64,000 nucleotides of DNA from Karstenula rhodostoma CBS 690.94 (Eukaryota; Ascomycota; Dothideomycetes; Pleosporales; Didymosphaeriaceae): positions 389,709 through 453,708 of the forward strand of contig MU001510.1 of NCBI GenBank assembly GCA_010093485.1. The letters run 5' to 3'. Both the position numbers and the translations under genes were made by a program. Shown piece by piece: positions 1 through 12,065 of the stretch. Position 1 is the stretch's first letter. Every line of letters begins with the position of its first letter. The notes below the pieces were generated by a model that was not told the DNA's origin, searched no databases, and worked only from the letters and a program-made list of their open reading frames with translations.

Positions 1-992
1 ATGATGCTTCACGGCGAGGCGAGCCCTGCGGTACCTATCCACGTAGTTCGTCCGTTGGAAGATTGGATCATCCCGGTTGTTCATCACTACCGCATGACCT
101 GACCTGCCCTGGCTCATGATCATCTCAATAGCACCACTGATCTTCGACACCTTGTTCCTGTTGTTGGGGCCATCCAGGTTGGGCAGTGTGGGTAGGAAGT
201 GGCTGCCAGCGAGCAGGCACGCGTCGACGAAGGTCTCGTCGGCGATGTCGGCATTTTGCACGTATTTCCTCAAGTCAGCAACGCATTTGCCGCGCTTTAT
301 CCACTTGAAGACGCCCTCTTCGAGATCCCACGAGGTGATGACTCGGTCGCAGTCGAAGAGCAGGACTTCAGACGACCCGGAAATGGCTTGGACTTTCTCT
401 TCCCTCTCAAGGTAGGACAACTATCTAGTATAAGCGCAGAAACTGTTACCAAAAGGACGGGTACTGACCTGAGCCCATGCGCTGTACGGTGCGACCAGGA
501 AGGGAATCTTCTTCTTCGTCAAGACGGACTGAAGCGCACCAAAGAGGTCTTCTGGGGTGACGTAGGCTGGTGGTGGTCAGATTTTCCCCACGGCTATGCG
601 TGTACGGTTGACCTACGGGACTGGCCAAACCTATGCACCGACTTCTCCGCCTCGTGGCTATCGTACAAATGCCACGCATTCGCATTGACTGCCGCGCCCT
701 CCTGCCGCGACCTGAACGGGTCGTCCTGCTTGGCGATGTCGAGCCCGCTGAAAACGAAGAACGGCTCTATCTGCAGTTGTGCGAATTTGTTGAGATCCTC
801 CTCAACATGCACCCAAAAGCCCAGCGGCAGACCGCCCAAAGCAGGCACAAGCGGTTCCGAGATGCTTTTGCGATTGAGAAGGCGGTGGTCGAGGTAATGG
901 GCCGCTTCGATGCCGACGCGAAGCCCGCGCAGGTCTTCCAGCTGCGACGCTTCGCCGATTGTGTTGTTCCATGTCTGGAAGTCGCGAATCAT
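1..992 (-). CDS. MKT1: MKT1-like post-transcriptional regulator, N-terminal part (runs off the window)
   Basis: The encoded N-terminus is an XPG-type PIN-like domain as in yeast Mkt1, which works with Pbp1 on mRNA stability and translation in the cytoplasm. Visible features are an early GIEAAHYLDHRLL segment, ALGGLPLGFW and the beta-strand PFFVFSGLDIAKQ, followed after splicing by AYVTPEDLFGALQSVL and KIPFLVAPYSAWAQ. Two introns can be read on the minus strand, one with donor GTAGGT near 624 and acceptor CAG near 575, the other with donor GTCAGT near 471 and acceptor TAG near 421. The third exon continues in frame to base 1, so the C-terminal half lies outside. The ATG at 990-992 is the first in frame. 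The gene is divergent from the oxygenase gene that starts at 1634. Family assignment is by recognition of the N-terminal domain only. Confidence 0.83.
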
Positions 993-1633
993 GTTGCGCG
1001 GTGCGGAACGGGCGCGGGGTTCGTCAGTGTGCGCAGGAGGCTGTGGGAGCGGTGCGCCCCATGCAAGGGAAGAGGACGGCTAGAATGCGAGCAGTCTGTT
1101 GCCTGGTCCGAGGAGGGCACTGGGAGGACACGTGCGACGGGTGGTGATTCTACAAGTTGCGGTGGTCGTGAGACCCTGGTGGAGCTCCAAACAATTACAC
1201 CAGCTCCCGCACTGCGCCTGGACCGTGCAAGTGATCTAACCTCAAACTGTTTGGTGCCAGCGGGAACCCCTCCATTGGCCAATATGTATTACACAGAATT
1301 GCAAGTTGCGGTCTATCTTCATATCGTATGTTCCGATGGGTAGTTTGAAGTTGATTTGGTCTCTAAATCACACTGCAGGGCACATGTTACTGACAACCAC
1401 ACGATTAACGTTTTGTTTATCTGACGAGTTTCGTCTCTGAGCATCTGTCTTGTTTCTTATCTACAAGTGTGACTTCGCCATCATCACCCACCTGTCTACC
1501 CATTTGCAACGCTTCATTTTGTGTTACTATTGGGCGGCAGTTACAGTCCATATTTTTGTCTATCACTTTACGGACACCACTTCGTGGGTCGTGTCAACAA
1601 TCAGAAGATCAGCATCACCCACCGAGCCTCAAA
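993..1633. other. Intergenic, shared promoter of the MKT1-like and oxygenase genes
   Basis: This stretch lies between two divergent start codons. I see no convincing coding sequence. The open frames here have no family features. Confidence 0.6.
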
Positions 1634-2671
1634 ATGCCGCAACCTGACCAAACAGACGCCAACATACCCATGATCGACATCTCAAATCCAACCCCAGATG
1701 TCGCACAACAAGTTCTCGACGCCGCCTCTACACATGGCTTCCTCTTTGTCCAACAACACGACTTCCTACTCCCCAGCGAACAAGTCGAAAGCATGTTCAA
1801 CCTATCCGCACAATTCTTCGCCCAGCCGACCGCCCAAAAGTCCACCCACGCCATCCACTCCGAAGCCGCCGGCGGCATAAACCGCGGCTGGGTCACCATG
1901 GCCGGCGAAGCCCTGGACCCCTCACATCCAGGCGACCCCAAAGAAGCATTCAACATCTCGCCTCCGCATCCAGACCTCCAGCCCCTGCCGTCCCCGCTCT
2001 CAGACTCATCAACCGAGATTAAAAAGTTTCTCGATTCGTGCCACGCAATCTGCACGCGGATCCTCACGCTCCTTGGAACAGCTTTGGGGATCGAAAAGAA
2101 GGAAGGAGGAGAGAAGTGGTTCGCAGACCGGCACGACGAGTCCAAAGGCCCGAGCGGCACCATCTTCCGCATGCTGTTCTACCCCCAGACCAACGCCGCA
2201 CACGGCGCAGCTTCGTCGATCCGCGCAGGCGCGCACTCGGACTATGGAAGCATAACCCTGCTCTTCCGACTGCCCGGCCAGCCTGGTCTCGAGATCCTAA
2301 AACCAGACCAGACGTGGGCGGCTGTGCCGGTGCATCCCTCCTCCGATCTGGTCACGCCACCCATTCTGGTGAACATAGGGGATTTGTTGAGTTTCTGGAC
2401 CAACGGTATGTTGAAGAGTACGGTGCATCGCGTGACGTTCAGCGGCGGGGAAGAGCGGTATAGCATGGCGTATTTTTGCCATCCGTTAGATGGTGCGAGG
2501 CTGGAGGCTGTTCCAAGTATGGTCATCGAGGCATTTGGGAATAAAGGCGCCGATGAGCTCGAAAGTCAGAGGGAGAGGCTGGGGCTGGGTGGAAGTGAAG
2601 GGGGCGAGGCGTTGACGGCGAAGGAACATCTAGATCGCAGATTGAAGGTCACGTATGGGCTGAAAGCCTGA
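1634..2671 (+). CDS. 2-oxoglutarate/Fe(II)-dependent dioxygenase (isopenicillin N synthase-like)
   Basis: A single exon encodes 345 residues. The N-terminus (IPMIDISN, then DAASTHGFLFVQQH) is the DIOX_N fold typical of isopenicillin N synthase-like oxygenases. The C-terminal half holds the iron ligands H201 and D203 in HSDYGSITLLF and H265 in STVHRVTFSGG. R275 in EERYSMAYF is the residue that binds the 2-oxoglutarate carboxylate. The length fits the family. I chose the ATG at 1634, in the context TCAAAATGC, because the in-frame extension upstream shows no family similarity. Substrate is unknown; fungal members hydroxylate or oxidise small molecules or act in secondary metabolism. No biosynthetic cluster surrounds it, so a housekeeping or catabolic role is as likely. 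Confidence 0.87.
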   Translation: MPQPDQTDANIPMIDISNPTPDVAQQVLDAASTHGFLFVQQHDFLLPSEQVESMFNLSAQFFAQPTAQKSTHAIHSEAAGGINRGWVTMAGEALDPSHPGDPKEAFNISPPHPDLQPLPSPLSDSSTEIKKFLDSCHAICTRILTLLGTALGIEKKEGGEKWFADRHDESKGPSGTIFRMLFYPQTNAAHGAASSIRAGAHSDYGSITLLFRLPGQPGLEILKPDQTWAAVPVHPSSDLVTPPILVNIGDLLSFWTNGMLKSTVHRVTFSGGEERYSMAYFCHPLDGARLEAVPSMVIEAFGNKGADELESQRERLGLGGSEGGEALTAKEHLDRRLKVTYGLKA

Positions 2672-2957
2672 TAGGTGCGAGGGCATTGTCCCGACGGAAA
2701 CTTCAATACTGTTTTTTAGGGCAACCGAAAGGAAGGACAAGGCGTCTGAACCTTCGAATTGCAATGCCGTTTTGATGAATGATGTACGGGGAGCAATGGA
2801 AGTGTCAGGTAACTTCTTGCATTCGCACCAATAATACTTGAACGCCTCGCTATGCTATGTGCACGAACGCCGTTGCTATGCCTCGCTCGCTTTACAAAAC
2901 CAACTTCGTTGTTACTCAAATGGCCAGATTTCTCTCATGACTATGACGTCCTCCACA

Positions 2958-5679
2958 TCATCTTCTCTTCCTACTCGCTCTGCCCATGCTTAGCGACGTA
3001 TCACTCACCGCATCCTTGACAACCCTTGTCTCTTCAATCACAGGAAATTCAGTCGCGAGATTTCCCCCAATCGCCCGAATCATCTTTTCCCTCGCCCTCT
3101 GCGCTCCAGGCGAGTCCCAGCCAAGCATCTGGCTCGGCTCGGGGGGCTTGAAAGCTTCTAGCACATGACCGTCCTCCTCGCCCATTTCCTCTTCTTCAAC
3201 GACCTTCGAATCCGAAGATTGTCGGGAGAACAGGTCATCAGCATTCGACGTATTGGAGCGGCCAGACTGCGCACGACCCAGTGGGCGCCGTTTGCGTCGA
3301 CCTCTATCTTCTTCTTTCTCCACAGGAGCAGACATTTTCCGACTAGCGAGGAGCTTCGACATAATGTCGGAATAGTCCTTCTCCGGGGGCGGTGCAACCG
3401 GTGCCTCAGTCACAGCCTCGACTGGGGGTTCGGAATCAGGTGGTATGACGGAGTCTGGGGAAGGCTGTCTGACGGGCCTAGTGTTCCGCTGCACCGGCGC
3501 CGGCTTCGCGGGTGGGTCAGCTGGTTTGGGGAACGCTGTTGAATCGGTGGATGAAGTAGAAGGCTTGCGTGGAGAGTTTACGTCCACATCCTGTAGAGGG
3601 AGTGAGGCTGTGCCGTCATAGCTCCCTGGAAACTGCGCATCCTGTTCGAATGATAGGCTAGAGTGTTTAGATTGAGTGTTAGTCGCCTTAGGATTTGTGG
3701 AGGAGCCAGTAGTCGAAGGTGTTGGAGGCCCAGATGCTGACAGTTCCAATGCTCCTGGACGTCGTGAATTGCCCCGAGTATCGAGGGCGAGCCGAGATTT
3801 TTGGGCCTTTTTCTGCTGGAGCTTGATACTATCCTCCTTTGAAAGAGGCGCAGTGGGCACAGCCTTGTTCGAAGAATCATTCGGCTTTCGACTCGGCTGC
3901 GGTGGCTGCGATGGCACAGCCTTGAGTGAATATGCATCATAGGGCTGAACCTCGACACTTGTTATGCAAGCCCACAGCCAATCCGCATGCACTACGGGTA
4001 TTCGTTTGTCGGCAGCATATTTTACTTTATCAGAGTTCGGCTTGTCATTGCGGCAGACCAAGACCGATACTTTTGGCGACAAAATTTCGTCATATGTTCC
4101 CCCTACAAAAGTCAGCGACGACTGCGATATAGGCCGGACTTATTTCCGTACCAAACATCGCCACCGCCTTCGTGACGTGCAATAACTCGATCCCCGTGAA
4201 GCCGGTGGAATTAATTGTAAGACCCGCCAACCCTGTATAACATTAACCCACTAACAAATCGTCGGAAGAGGGATTACGCACTACTAGTGTTGAGTTTATC
4301 GAAAGGCTTACACAGAATGAAGTCTGTGGGGTCCACTAGGCATTTACCGTGGAGGCAACGCTCGACCCACCAATTGGTCACTATCGACATGGCTCCGGCA
4401 GCGTCCGGAAGTGATGTGAGGTCAGGTTGAGCATCATGAGGGACTAGTACGAAGCCTTCTCCGAGGTCATCCGCAGCGATCTTCTCTAGTTCCGCAGCGT
4501 CACAGACCACTACAGCTCCATTGCTGTCTAGATGCTCTCGTAGGATGTTGGTCTACTTCTGAGTAAGCGTTGGGAATCACTGTGGCCATGTTGTCAGCAT
4601 ATACGTACTTTGTTCTTATCAAAGCCGCGCAGATAGACTACTCGGCCTGCGAATATTCCATCATGGTCGTCTGAGAAAGGGCCGCGAGGGCGTGATGCAG
4701 GGTCTTTTCTTGGCTGCATGCTATGAGACTCGACGACTGGCATGGTACGGTGCTCGATTTCGGGCTGCGGGTCTGGCTGGGCGATACTGTTTTCAGTCCA
4801 GTCGTCTCCGTCGTCAGGTTTCTTCTCCAAGCCTCCGGCGGTGATGCCAGCCCACAAGGCTTCAGTCTGTCCACTTAGGCGGGTACTTGCAGCACGTCGC
4901 AGCTTTCGTCGTGAAGGATTGAGGAGGGGTTCGATTTGCTCAGCTGTTCGCATGCGCTTCCCAAGCATGGGCGATGTACTCCTACGTCGGTCCCACGCCC
5001 CTAGACCTCGCTCTTCTACCGGCATTGTAGGATGATAATAGGCTTCATCTAGAGCCATGCCACGTTGGCGGCTCTGCTCGAACCATTCCCATGTGACAAT
5101 CTTCATGCGCCAGTTAACGGCGTGCTCATACTTGCTTCCCGACGGACTAGCCGCAACAAGATGTGTGACGGCCTTTGTTAGATCGCCGTGATACTCGGCG
5201 CCGTTTGTTGTAACCGTCTCTTGTATATATTTACGTTGTTCGGCTGTTCGCAATCAGCATACGACTCTCGGAGGGGCATGGCGATCGTACGATTGTCAAA
5301 GCCCGTCAGGCATATTTTGAGGCCGTAGAAGGTTGGTAATGTCCACTGCTCCTCCAGCTCGGCCGTATTTACGTCCTCGCCTGCCATCCAGACCTTCTGC
5401 ACAGCGTGTATCCATTCCGGAAACAGGACTTTGACGTCTTCGCGTGCCTTTGCGACGTATCGATACTTTGCGCTGTTTGTGCTGCCGACTATGAGGTGGG
5501 TAACGTCCGAGGTGAGGTCGAGTTTGACTTGTGCGCCCATCTGGGCGCCAATGACGGAGAGCTCTGTCTATGGCGTTGCATTAGCGACCATGTCGAGACT
5601 GGAGTCGGTTGAGCGGGATGCGTACACGCTGCTCTGGAGCCACGGAGGTAAAGCACAGAATGGCCCCGGCGAGGGGCAT
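2958..5679 (-). CDS. rad4: Four-BRCT replication/checkpoint scaffold, Rad4 (Cut5)/Dpb11/TopBP1 homologue
   Basis: Six exons (5626-5679, 5291-5567, 4609-5243, 4282-4552, 4152-4232, 2958-4102) sum to 2463 nt, giving 820 residues. Four BRCT domains are visible. BRCT1 (about 2-95) has PLAGAILCFTSV and DLTSDVTHLIVG. BRCT2 (about 100-190) has LKICLTGFDN, DLTKAVTHLVAA and WEWFEQSRQRG. BRCT3 (about 308-410) has VVYLRGFDKN and VTNWWVERCLHGK. BRCT4 (about 413-500) has LAGLTINSTGF and HADWLWACI. The remaining 320 residues are low-complexity and basic/Ser-rich. In yeasts the paired BRCTs bind phosphorylated Sld3/Sld2 and Rad9 to start replication and activate the ATR-type kinase; that role is inferred here. 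Introns are 47-58 nt. The first exon is short, so a further upstream start is possible. A 458-bp transposon lies about 490 bp upstream. Confidence 0.92.
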
Positions 5680-6170
5680 CTGGCTGGTACCTGGGTGGTG
5701 TTAGCTGCAGGTTGATGCGGCATGCTGCGAATTGCGCTGTACCATAGGCCCCGGCGATTGTGCTCATTGTGCGGAAAGATGCATGGGGTAGATGGTCCCG
5801 TCGCGTGCCCGATAAGGCGATGGAAGTTTGTCGCGTCGAGTCGCCAAGCACACGCGTTGCGGGGGCACGTGATGGCTCGCTTACCAAGGCGCCATCAAAT
5901 GCTCCGATGTGAACGTCGCACAGGGCACCACCAAGCGAGATCTGAGATCTGGGGGGCGTGCCTGCTCGCCTCACGCCCCCTTTTACTACAGTACGCACTG
6001 TGGCGTTCCTTTGATTTGATGACGGAGACCAGGACTGGGCGGAAATGGTAATCTTGAGCCAGCAAGCAGGCTGCCTAGTTCCATGATTGCACTTGATGAT
6101 GGCCGTTGCCGTGAGCACGTCGCCGAGTTTTTCGCCGGCGATCTCGGCACCTCCCCTGGCGGGATGGGAT
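5680..6170. other. Upstream region of the Rad4-like gene
   Basis: GC-balanced DNA between the Rad4-like start and the inverted-repeat element. A minus-strand open frame runs through it but has no family features and is in a different frame from the first exon. The last nine bases (6162-6170) are one copy of the transposon target duplication. Confidence 0.5.
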
Positions 6171-6628
6171 GGATCCACGTCGCGGGCAGGCCTCTAAGTA
6201 ATCGCGGGCAGGCCTATAACTAAATTAGGCTAAGTTTTATACAGGCTAAGGAGCTATTTTAGAATACTACTCTATAGGGTAAATTACTATAAGGTAAAGG
6301 TTTTTTTTAATAATTAAGCTATAGGTAATATATATTAATTAATATATAGATCCTTAGTATTAGTATTATTTTAGCTATATACGTCGCAGAGCTTTCTTAT
6401 ATAGCTATATTTTACCCTATTAAGTTAATTTTTACCTTATTAAGTTTTACCCTATTAAGTCCCTAGTAATAATATAGTAGCTCTACTATTAAGAAATACT
6501 ATATACCTATAGTAATTTATACTATTATACAGTTTCTCTATATAGCTCCTTAGCCTGTATAAAACTTGGCCTAATTTGGTTGCAGGCCTGCCCGCGATTA
6601 CTTAGAGGCCTGCCCGCGACGTCGATCC
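6171..6628. mobile_element. 458-bp non-autonomous DNA transposon (MITE-like), probably Mutator-type
   Basis: The element is bounded by inverted repeats of about 87 bp (6171-6257 and 6542-6628) with five mismatches, four of them C/T-type transitions. It is flanked by a perfect 9-bp direct repeat GGATGGGAT (6162-6170 and 6629-6637). Each terminus carries a 13-bp motif CGCGGGCAGGCCT twice, 9 bp apart. The interior is AT-rich and has no open reading frame. Its first ~125 bp and last ~110 bp match the ends of the 4.8 kb element at 21275-26092, so it looks like an internally deleted derivative of that family. A 9-bp duplication fits Mutator-like elements; no transposase is left to prove it. It sits in the divergent promoter region between the Rad4-like and arrestin genes. 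Confidence 0.85.
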
Positions 6629-7804
6629 GGATGGGATCGATATGGGGCAGCCTGTTTGAGATGTCCAGGTCGTCGATCACTTACGCCATTGGGTTATCTG
6701 CCCTCATGTGCCCGCCCAACCTGGCATCGTCAGCGCGGAGATATTTTATGATTTGCTATCGCTCGCAGCCCTCTCTGCGCCCAGACGGAGACATGTCGTG
6801 ATCATGACCTGGCGAGTCGTGAGCGCACAAGAGAAGATGTGCAGCTGCCCAGCGGGGCTCAGTCGGGTGTCGTCGTCAGCCAGGAATCTCGACTCGCGCA
6901 GGCGCAGCACAACGGCAACGGCGTCGATGGGAGTGGCGTCGTCGACCGTCAACCAGTCGCCCCCCGAGAGGAGCCATCCGGCGAGCTCGGACGCTAGCCC
7001 GGAGACGCTCGCCCAGTGTCGCGTCGCTGGCAGCCTTGGAGACAGCGCGCGCACGCTTGAATTCTCAAACACGGCTATCCGGCGCCTTCACCTGCGGCCG
7101 TCTCACGCTTGCGGTAAAAAAGACGCACAATCCGCCGCTGTCAGTTCACTGCCGACCTGTTCTGGCCGCAGCAACCACCTCGGATCCTGAGTCCTGACGC
7201 AGCCATTAGCCTCAGCGCCCCTGCCCTGCCCTTCCAACCCCACACTGCGTCATCCCTCCTGCCTGCCCGACGACCACCTGTGCCCTGGTTCGAAAAGGCT
7301 TTCGCAACGGCCCAGTTTCGGCGTCCCTTTAATTGCAGGCCCTGGCCTGGTCATCCGATGCGCCTTTTGACTGATGCCCTTCCGTCGCCCCGTTCCCAGT
7401 CGCCAACTCATCATTCAACAGCAGGGTCTACCCGCGCACTTCCGCACCCACCGCCTGATCGCCGCACTAACTCGCATCTCCTGCCCTCCATAAACACCCA
7501 TTCTACCACGTCTATGGCGCTACGCTGAGTACATTTTCATGTGAGTCCCTGTCTCATTTTGTTTGGGTCCCTTTGTTCCGCAAGGAGCGCTGGACTGCAA
7601 CCCCTTCCCAAAACATCCTCTACCCCAGGACATGGCATTGCAACCGTAGCCAGGATCTCCTTTGTACACCGCTCTGCACTTTGATGAGCTGTCGCACAAA
7701 CAAAAGCAGTCATCTTCGCCCACACTTGCTCCTCTTGTCCACGTAGCTGCTCCTTCGCCTCCACTGTTGCCGCCGGCCCCGCTTGAACATCACACTTACC
7801 CACC
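6629..7804. other. Intergenic region and probable 5' leader of the arrestin gene
   Basis: About 1.2 kb without a convincing gene. The first nine bases are the second target-site copy. The part from about 7200 is pyrimidine-rich, as in fungal promoters and leaders. A good splice donor (GTGAGT at 7541) suggests a leader intron, but I cannot fix its acceptor. Confidence 0.45.
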
Positions 7805-10265
7805 ATGACAGCTGTTGGCGAATACTTCCCCATCTACACCGACCGCGGACACCTCTCGTACATACCCGACCACCTGCACGACCCAGAAACCACACGCCGC
7901 CGCCTCTTCCAAGGCCGCAATCGCAGACCACACCACATTCACATTACACGCGTAGCACCCGATCCGCTACTCTTCAGACGCCACACCACCGGCAAATCGT
8001 ACATATTCGAAAAGCTGGCAGGCCCACGCGATAACGCCAAACGTTTCCTTCGGTCCTTCATCGACTCGCACTTTGCGAATCATTCTCCACCGCCCGCCGT
8101 TGGCACTACCCCGCGATCCTCGACGAGTAGTGTGGGTACCCCCACCGCATCCCCACCTGAGAGTAGGAGGTGGTCAGCCGCAGCAGGCGAGATGAGATCG
8201 ACCCCGAGAGGTTCTATTGGCCTCAGTGCCGTGGGCGGCCCTCGGCCTGCGCTGGTGGAGAGCCATCGATCGTCTGCGAGGTCGTCAGTAAAGAGCATGA
8301 TGAGCAGCAGTGTAAAATCCCTGGCCGAGGACAAACCATTGGCATCTGGAAATGGTGTTAGTGTTGGCGTCACACTTACCGAGCCTGTACTCTTTTTGCA
8401 GGGCTTCGAGCAGTCCGATTCGTCGGATCGTAGCACAGCAATGCTTCGTGGAACTCTCAACCTCAAAGTGACGAAGCCGACCAAGATCAAGGCCATCTCG
8501 CTCAAGTTTCGTGGGAAGGCTCTCACCAAGTGGCCCGAAGGTAAGCGTACTTTTCACAAATATTGAACACGTTCTCATATCAACAGGGATCCCTCCCAAA
8601 AAGACCGAGTTTGAGGAAATTGATACCATCATGAGCCATACATGGCCTTTTTTCAACGCTCAATTTCCTACTGCCGAAGCTGGGACAGGCGCGGATCAAG
8701 TCGAATTGTTCAAGGGCTCATCCACGAATCTCCAATCTTCAAGGCTTGGATCGAACAACTCGCCCAATGCATCATCTACAAACTTAAGTACGAAGGAAGC
8801 GAAGCGACTATCTCTCCAGGTCAACCAATCGCGAAGCTTTGGTAAAGGGGAATCACCGTCAGGTGGACCAACCGTCGCACAGAAAGGTTACCGAAGCTTC
8901 AACCCTGGAACATACATGTACAACTTTGAGTTGCCACTCGACAGCCACCTACCGGAGACGATTGATGTTGAGCTCGGCTCCGTCAAGTACGAACTTGAGG
9001 CGACGATTGAACGTGCAGGAGCTTTCCGTGCCAACCTCGTTGGCACCAAGGAGGTGACTCTCATCCGCGCTCCAGCAGAAGGTTCGCTGGAGCAGGTCGA
9101 ACCCATAGCCATTAGCCGAAGCTGGGAAGATCAATTGCACTACGACATTGTCATATCCGGCAAATCTTTCCCCCTTGGAGCTCAGGTGCCAATTGCCTTC
9201 AAGCTGACACCGCTTGCAAAAGTGCAATGCCACAGAATCAAGGTTTTTGTTACTGAGAACGTCGAGTATTTTTGCTCAAACAAGCGGGTGCACCGAATGG
9301 AACCGGTCCGGAAAGTACAGCTGTTCGAGAAACGAGCCGATGGCCCTGCGACCAGCACATTTCCCGGTAGCACTATGCGAATTGTTTCTGGAGGTGGTGT
9401 TCCGTATGACCAGAGAGCGGCTGCTTCACGTGGGGAAGATGTTACGGTTCAAGACTCAACCAACCTATTAGGCGACCTATCGACTGGAGATGCCAACATT
9501 GGACCGACTGAGATGGAATTCAACGTTCAATTGCCAAGCTGTCACAATATGAGGGAGAAGGACAAGGCCTCCAGGCTGCACTTCGACACAACGTATCAGA
9601 ACATTCAGGTACATCACTGGATCAAAATTGTCATGCGGCTTTCAAAACCGGACCAGAACGACCCAACGAAGCGGCGTCACTTTGAGATTTCCATTGACTC
9701 GCCATTCCATATCCTGTCCTGCCAAGCTACACAGGCGAACACCGCTCTTCCTGCCTATAGTTCCCCCGAATCGCCGAATGCAGACCACCAGATGCCGCAA
9801 TGCGGATGTCCAGGTGCTCCTGTGCGGCGTACTTCGCCTCCCTCAATTGTGCCGACATTGGGCTCTATGGGTCGCTCGAGTATCAATTCAGATGTCGCGA
9901 TCCCTAGTCCAGGGCTTGCACGGCCACAGGCAGCTCATATTGGTGGTCCCGCCGATACTCAGTTGCAGCGACCGATGCACCTACTACGAGCTCCCTCGTT
10001 CAACCCACCGCCCTTTGAGGAGGAGGAGCCTCCACCACCGCTGGAGACGCCTCCCCCACTTTACGAAACCATTGCGTCCCCGACGCACGGATTGGCGGAC
10101 TACTTTAACAGATTATCAGCATACGACGATGACAGCGAAGGCGAGTCTGGGGATAGCAGAACAGGCGGCGGGCGGAGTCGAGTCGAAATTCCTCTAACGC
10201 CAGGAAGCCGTATACACAGCCGATCCTTGGACGAGCGGCGAACTTGGTTACCGGTCGGGAACTGA
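7805..10265 (+). CDS. Alpha-arrestin (Aly/ART-type adaptor for Rsp5-family ubiquitin ligase)
   Basis: Two exons (7805-8540 and 8587-10265) encode 804 residues; splicing restores KWPEGIPPKKTEF. An arrestin N-like domain starts near residue 190 (VTLTEPVLFLQGF, LRGTLNLKVTKPTKIKAISLKFRG) and runs through the fold strands FNPGTYMYNFELPLDSHLP and YELEATIERAG. The arrestin C-like domain follows (LHYDIVISGKSFPLGAQVP, IKVFVTENVEYFCSNKR). The proline-rich tail has PPPLYET near residue 733, a PPxY motif that binds WW domains of Rsp5/Nedd4 ligases. The N-terminal 100 residues (YFPIYTDRGHLSYIPDH) resemble those of Aly1/Aly2-like fungal arrestins. Such proteins direct ubiquitination and endocytosis of plasma-membrane transporters. 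The exact paralogue and its cargo cannot be told from sequence alone. Confidence 0.88.
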
Positions 10266-12065
10266 CAGGCAAACAATGACGTTTCTTCATGACGACACGA
10301 CCCCGGAATGTAAAAAGGAGGGCTTAGGCATGATGATGCATACGGCCAAAGCATTGCATAAAGTTTTTCAATCGTGTTTTGTCATGGCACTTGATCGGTT
10401 AGGCGACACATGGGCTTTTGTTTATTTCTTTCTCATATTTTGCATACGGGCTATCCCTGGAGGTGTTTTGGTGGGTATATCCCAGTACTGTCGTTGGCAT
10501 CGACATTGTGCTTTCGGGTCCCGGGTGGGACTAGATGGATCTGGCCGGACAGGGGTTTTGGCAAGGAAGTTTTGATCGTATGTTATTGGGGCGCTTTGTT
10601 TTGAGGTTGGCGGGTGCTGTATCTAAGGTAGCGGGGTCCGTGTATATAGCGTGCGCATGTCAATATCCATCGTCTTCACCACCACGGCTTCGGATGGCCG
10701 CTTTGCACGTTTTCTCCGTGTGTGGCGGTGGACTTTCAAGGTCCTACGCTGGCTCACGTGCTTCAGAGCCCTGCCGTGGAGCTCCGGCTCCAACCTCTCT
10801 GCTGGTGCGCTGCACCCCACGCCCGCGGCCCCGCAGACCAATAGAGGGCGCCTGATTCGTGGACGATTGGTGCAGTTGGTGTGCAGTTGGTGTGCAGTTG
10901 GTGTGCAGTTTGCTTGCAGCTCAAGCATCATGTGATGCGACGAGATTGTGCGAGCGGTAGGTTCACCAATCGCACGTGGGCACGCCCGCCGCAGCCCCGG
11001 AGGAGGACGAATGCAGGTGTTTGTTTCCCGCGCCCGCTTCGAGGTGTACTAACTTGGCGCTCGGCTCGTTAGTGCCGGCTGGGCAAGCGGAGAGAGATTG
11101 ACGAGGCCTCAAGCTTTGCTCTGGAGCGTCTCCAGAGGGGCAAGCTTCGAGCCGTGGGCCGCACGTGTTGCTTGTAGGATGCCGTTGCCGTGTTCCGGTC
11201 GCGCAGTTGCTTGCGTGTCTTGTCTTTCCATGGCGGAGAAGCATGCTTCTGCGTGAGGCGCTCGGCGGGTGAGTAGGTTGAGCAGGTGGAGCGGGATGTG
11301 GTCAGCCAAGCGCGAGCCCAGGCGCTCCAAGAGTGAAGAGTAACGCTAGCATTAAAACATGGCCACCATCCTGCTCTTTCGTCGTCCATATCTCCTGCAC
11401 ATTCTGCGCTGCGAGCCCTCTCCAGCGCGCCCTCCGACCTCCAAAGAGCCCAGTTGCGCGCATTGGAGTGCATTGTCCCCGATTTGCCTGTGCCGCGCGA
11501 CCATCCACGGTCCCGCAATCGGTTGCGACCCAAGCAGCGGACAAGAACGGGCACCTCGACGCTTTTCCCTCCCAAGCTTCCAGCGTGCCACGGCAGTGGA
11601 TAACTCGCCTTAGCTTCCGTAAGTTTTCCCACCATTCTCGCCAACGCCGTCTTTTACCTCTCGGTGCCCAACTTGGACTGACCACCTGCTCTCTCACAGA
11701 GCACCGCCGCCCGCGCAGTCACTTCCACCCCCGCGTTCCACCAAAACGGAAAGAGCCTCCACGGCACATTGACAGGCGGGCGACTGGGCGACTACATACA
11801 TGCCTACCGCGAAGCCTTCATCTTTCAACCGCGCGAGCAGCCGAACCTCTGCACTCTCAGATATCGGCGCCGACGTCATCTTGCCCAGATAAATCGTTTG
11901 CACTCGTTTGCATTATCGCCATCCACAGTCTTTATACTACAAGACCTTGAACGCCTGCCGTTCGAGTGCGACCGTTCCACAACCCGCGTACCACTCGCCC
12001 TCGGTCTGGGACAGGAGTCCGGTTACACATACACTCGATACACGTACGAGACTCGGCGCTTCACC
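10266..12065. other. Long intergenic region upstream of the Na+/H+ antiporter
   Basis: About 1.8 kb without a supportable gene. The frame of the antiporter stays open for about 300 nt upstream of its ATG but contains no earlier in-frame ATG. A short tandem repeat lies at 10870-10910. The long leader is usual for fungal ion-transporter genes but I see no defined regulatory site. Confidence 0.5.
10870..10910. repeat. 11-bp tandem repeat (GTGCAGTTGGT), 3.7 copies
   Basis: Three perfect copies of GTGCAGTTGGT and a partial fourth are head to tail. They lie about 600 bp downstream of the arrestin stop codon. Confidence 0.9.

Noticed and set aside
5489..6178. Minus-strand frame overlapping the start of the Rad4-like gene
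   Set aside because: It is out of frame with the BRCT exons and runs through an intron and the upstream region with no family match.
11333..11950. Plus-strand frame of 205 codons before the antiporter
   Set aside because: Arg/Pro/Ser-rich, no domain, and in the leader region of a well-supported gene.
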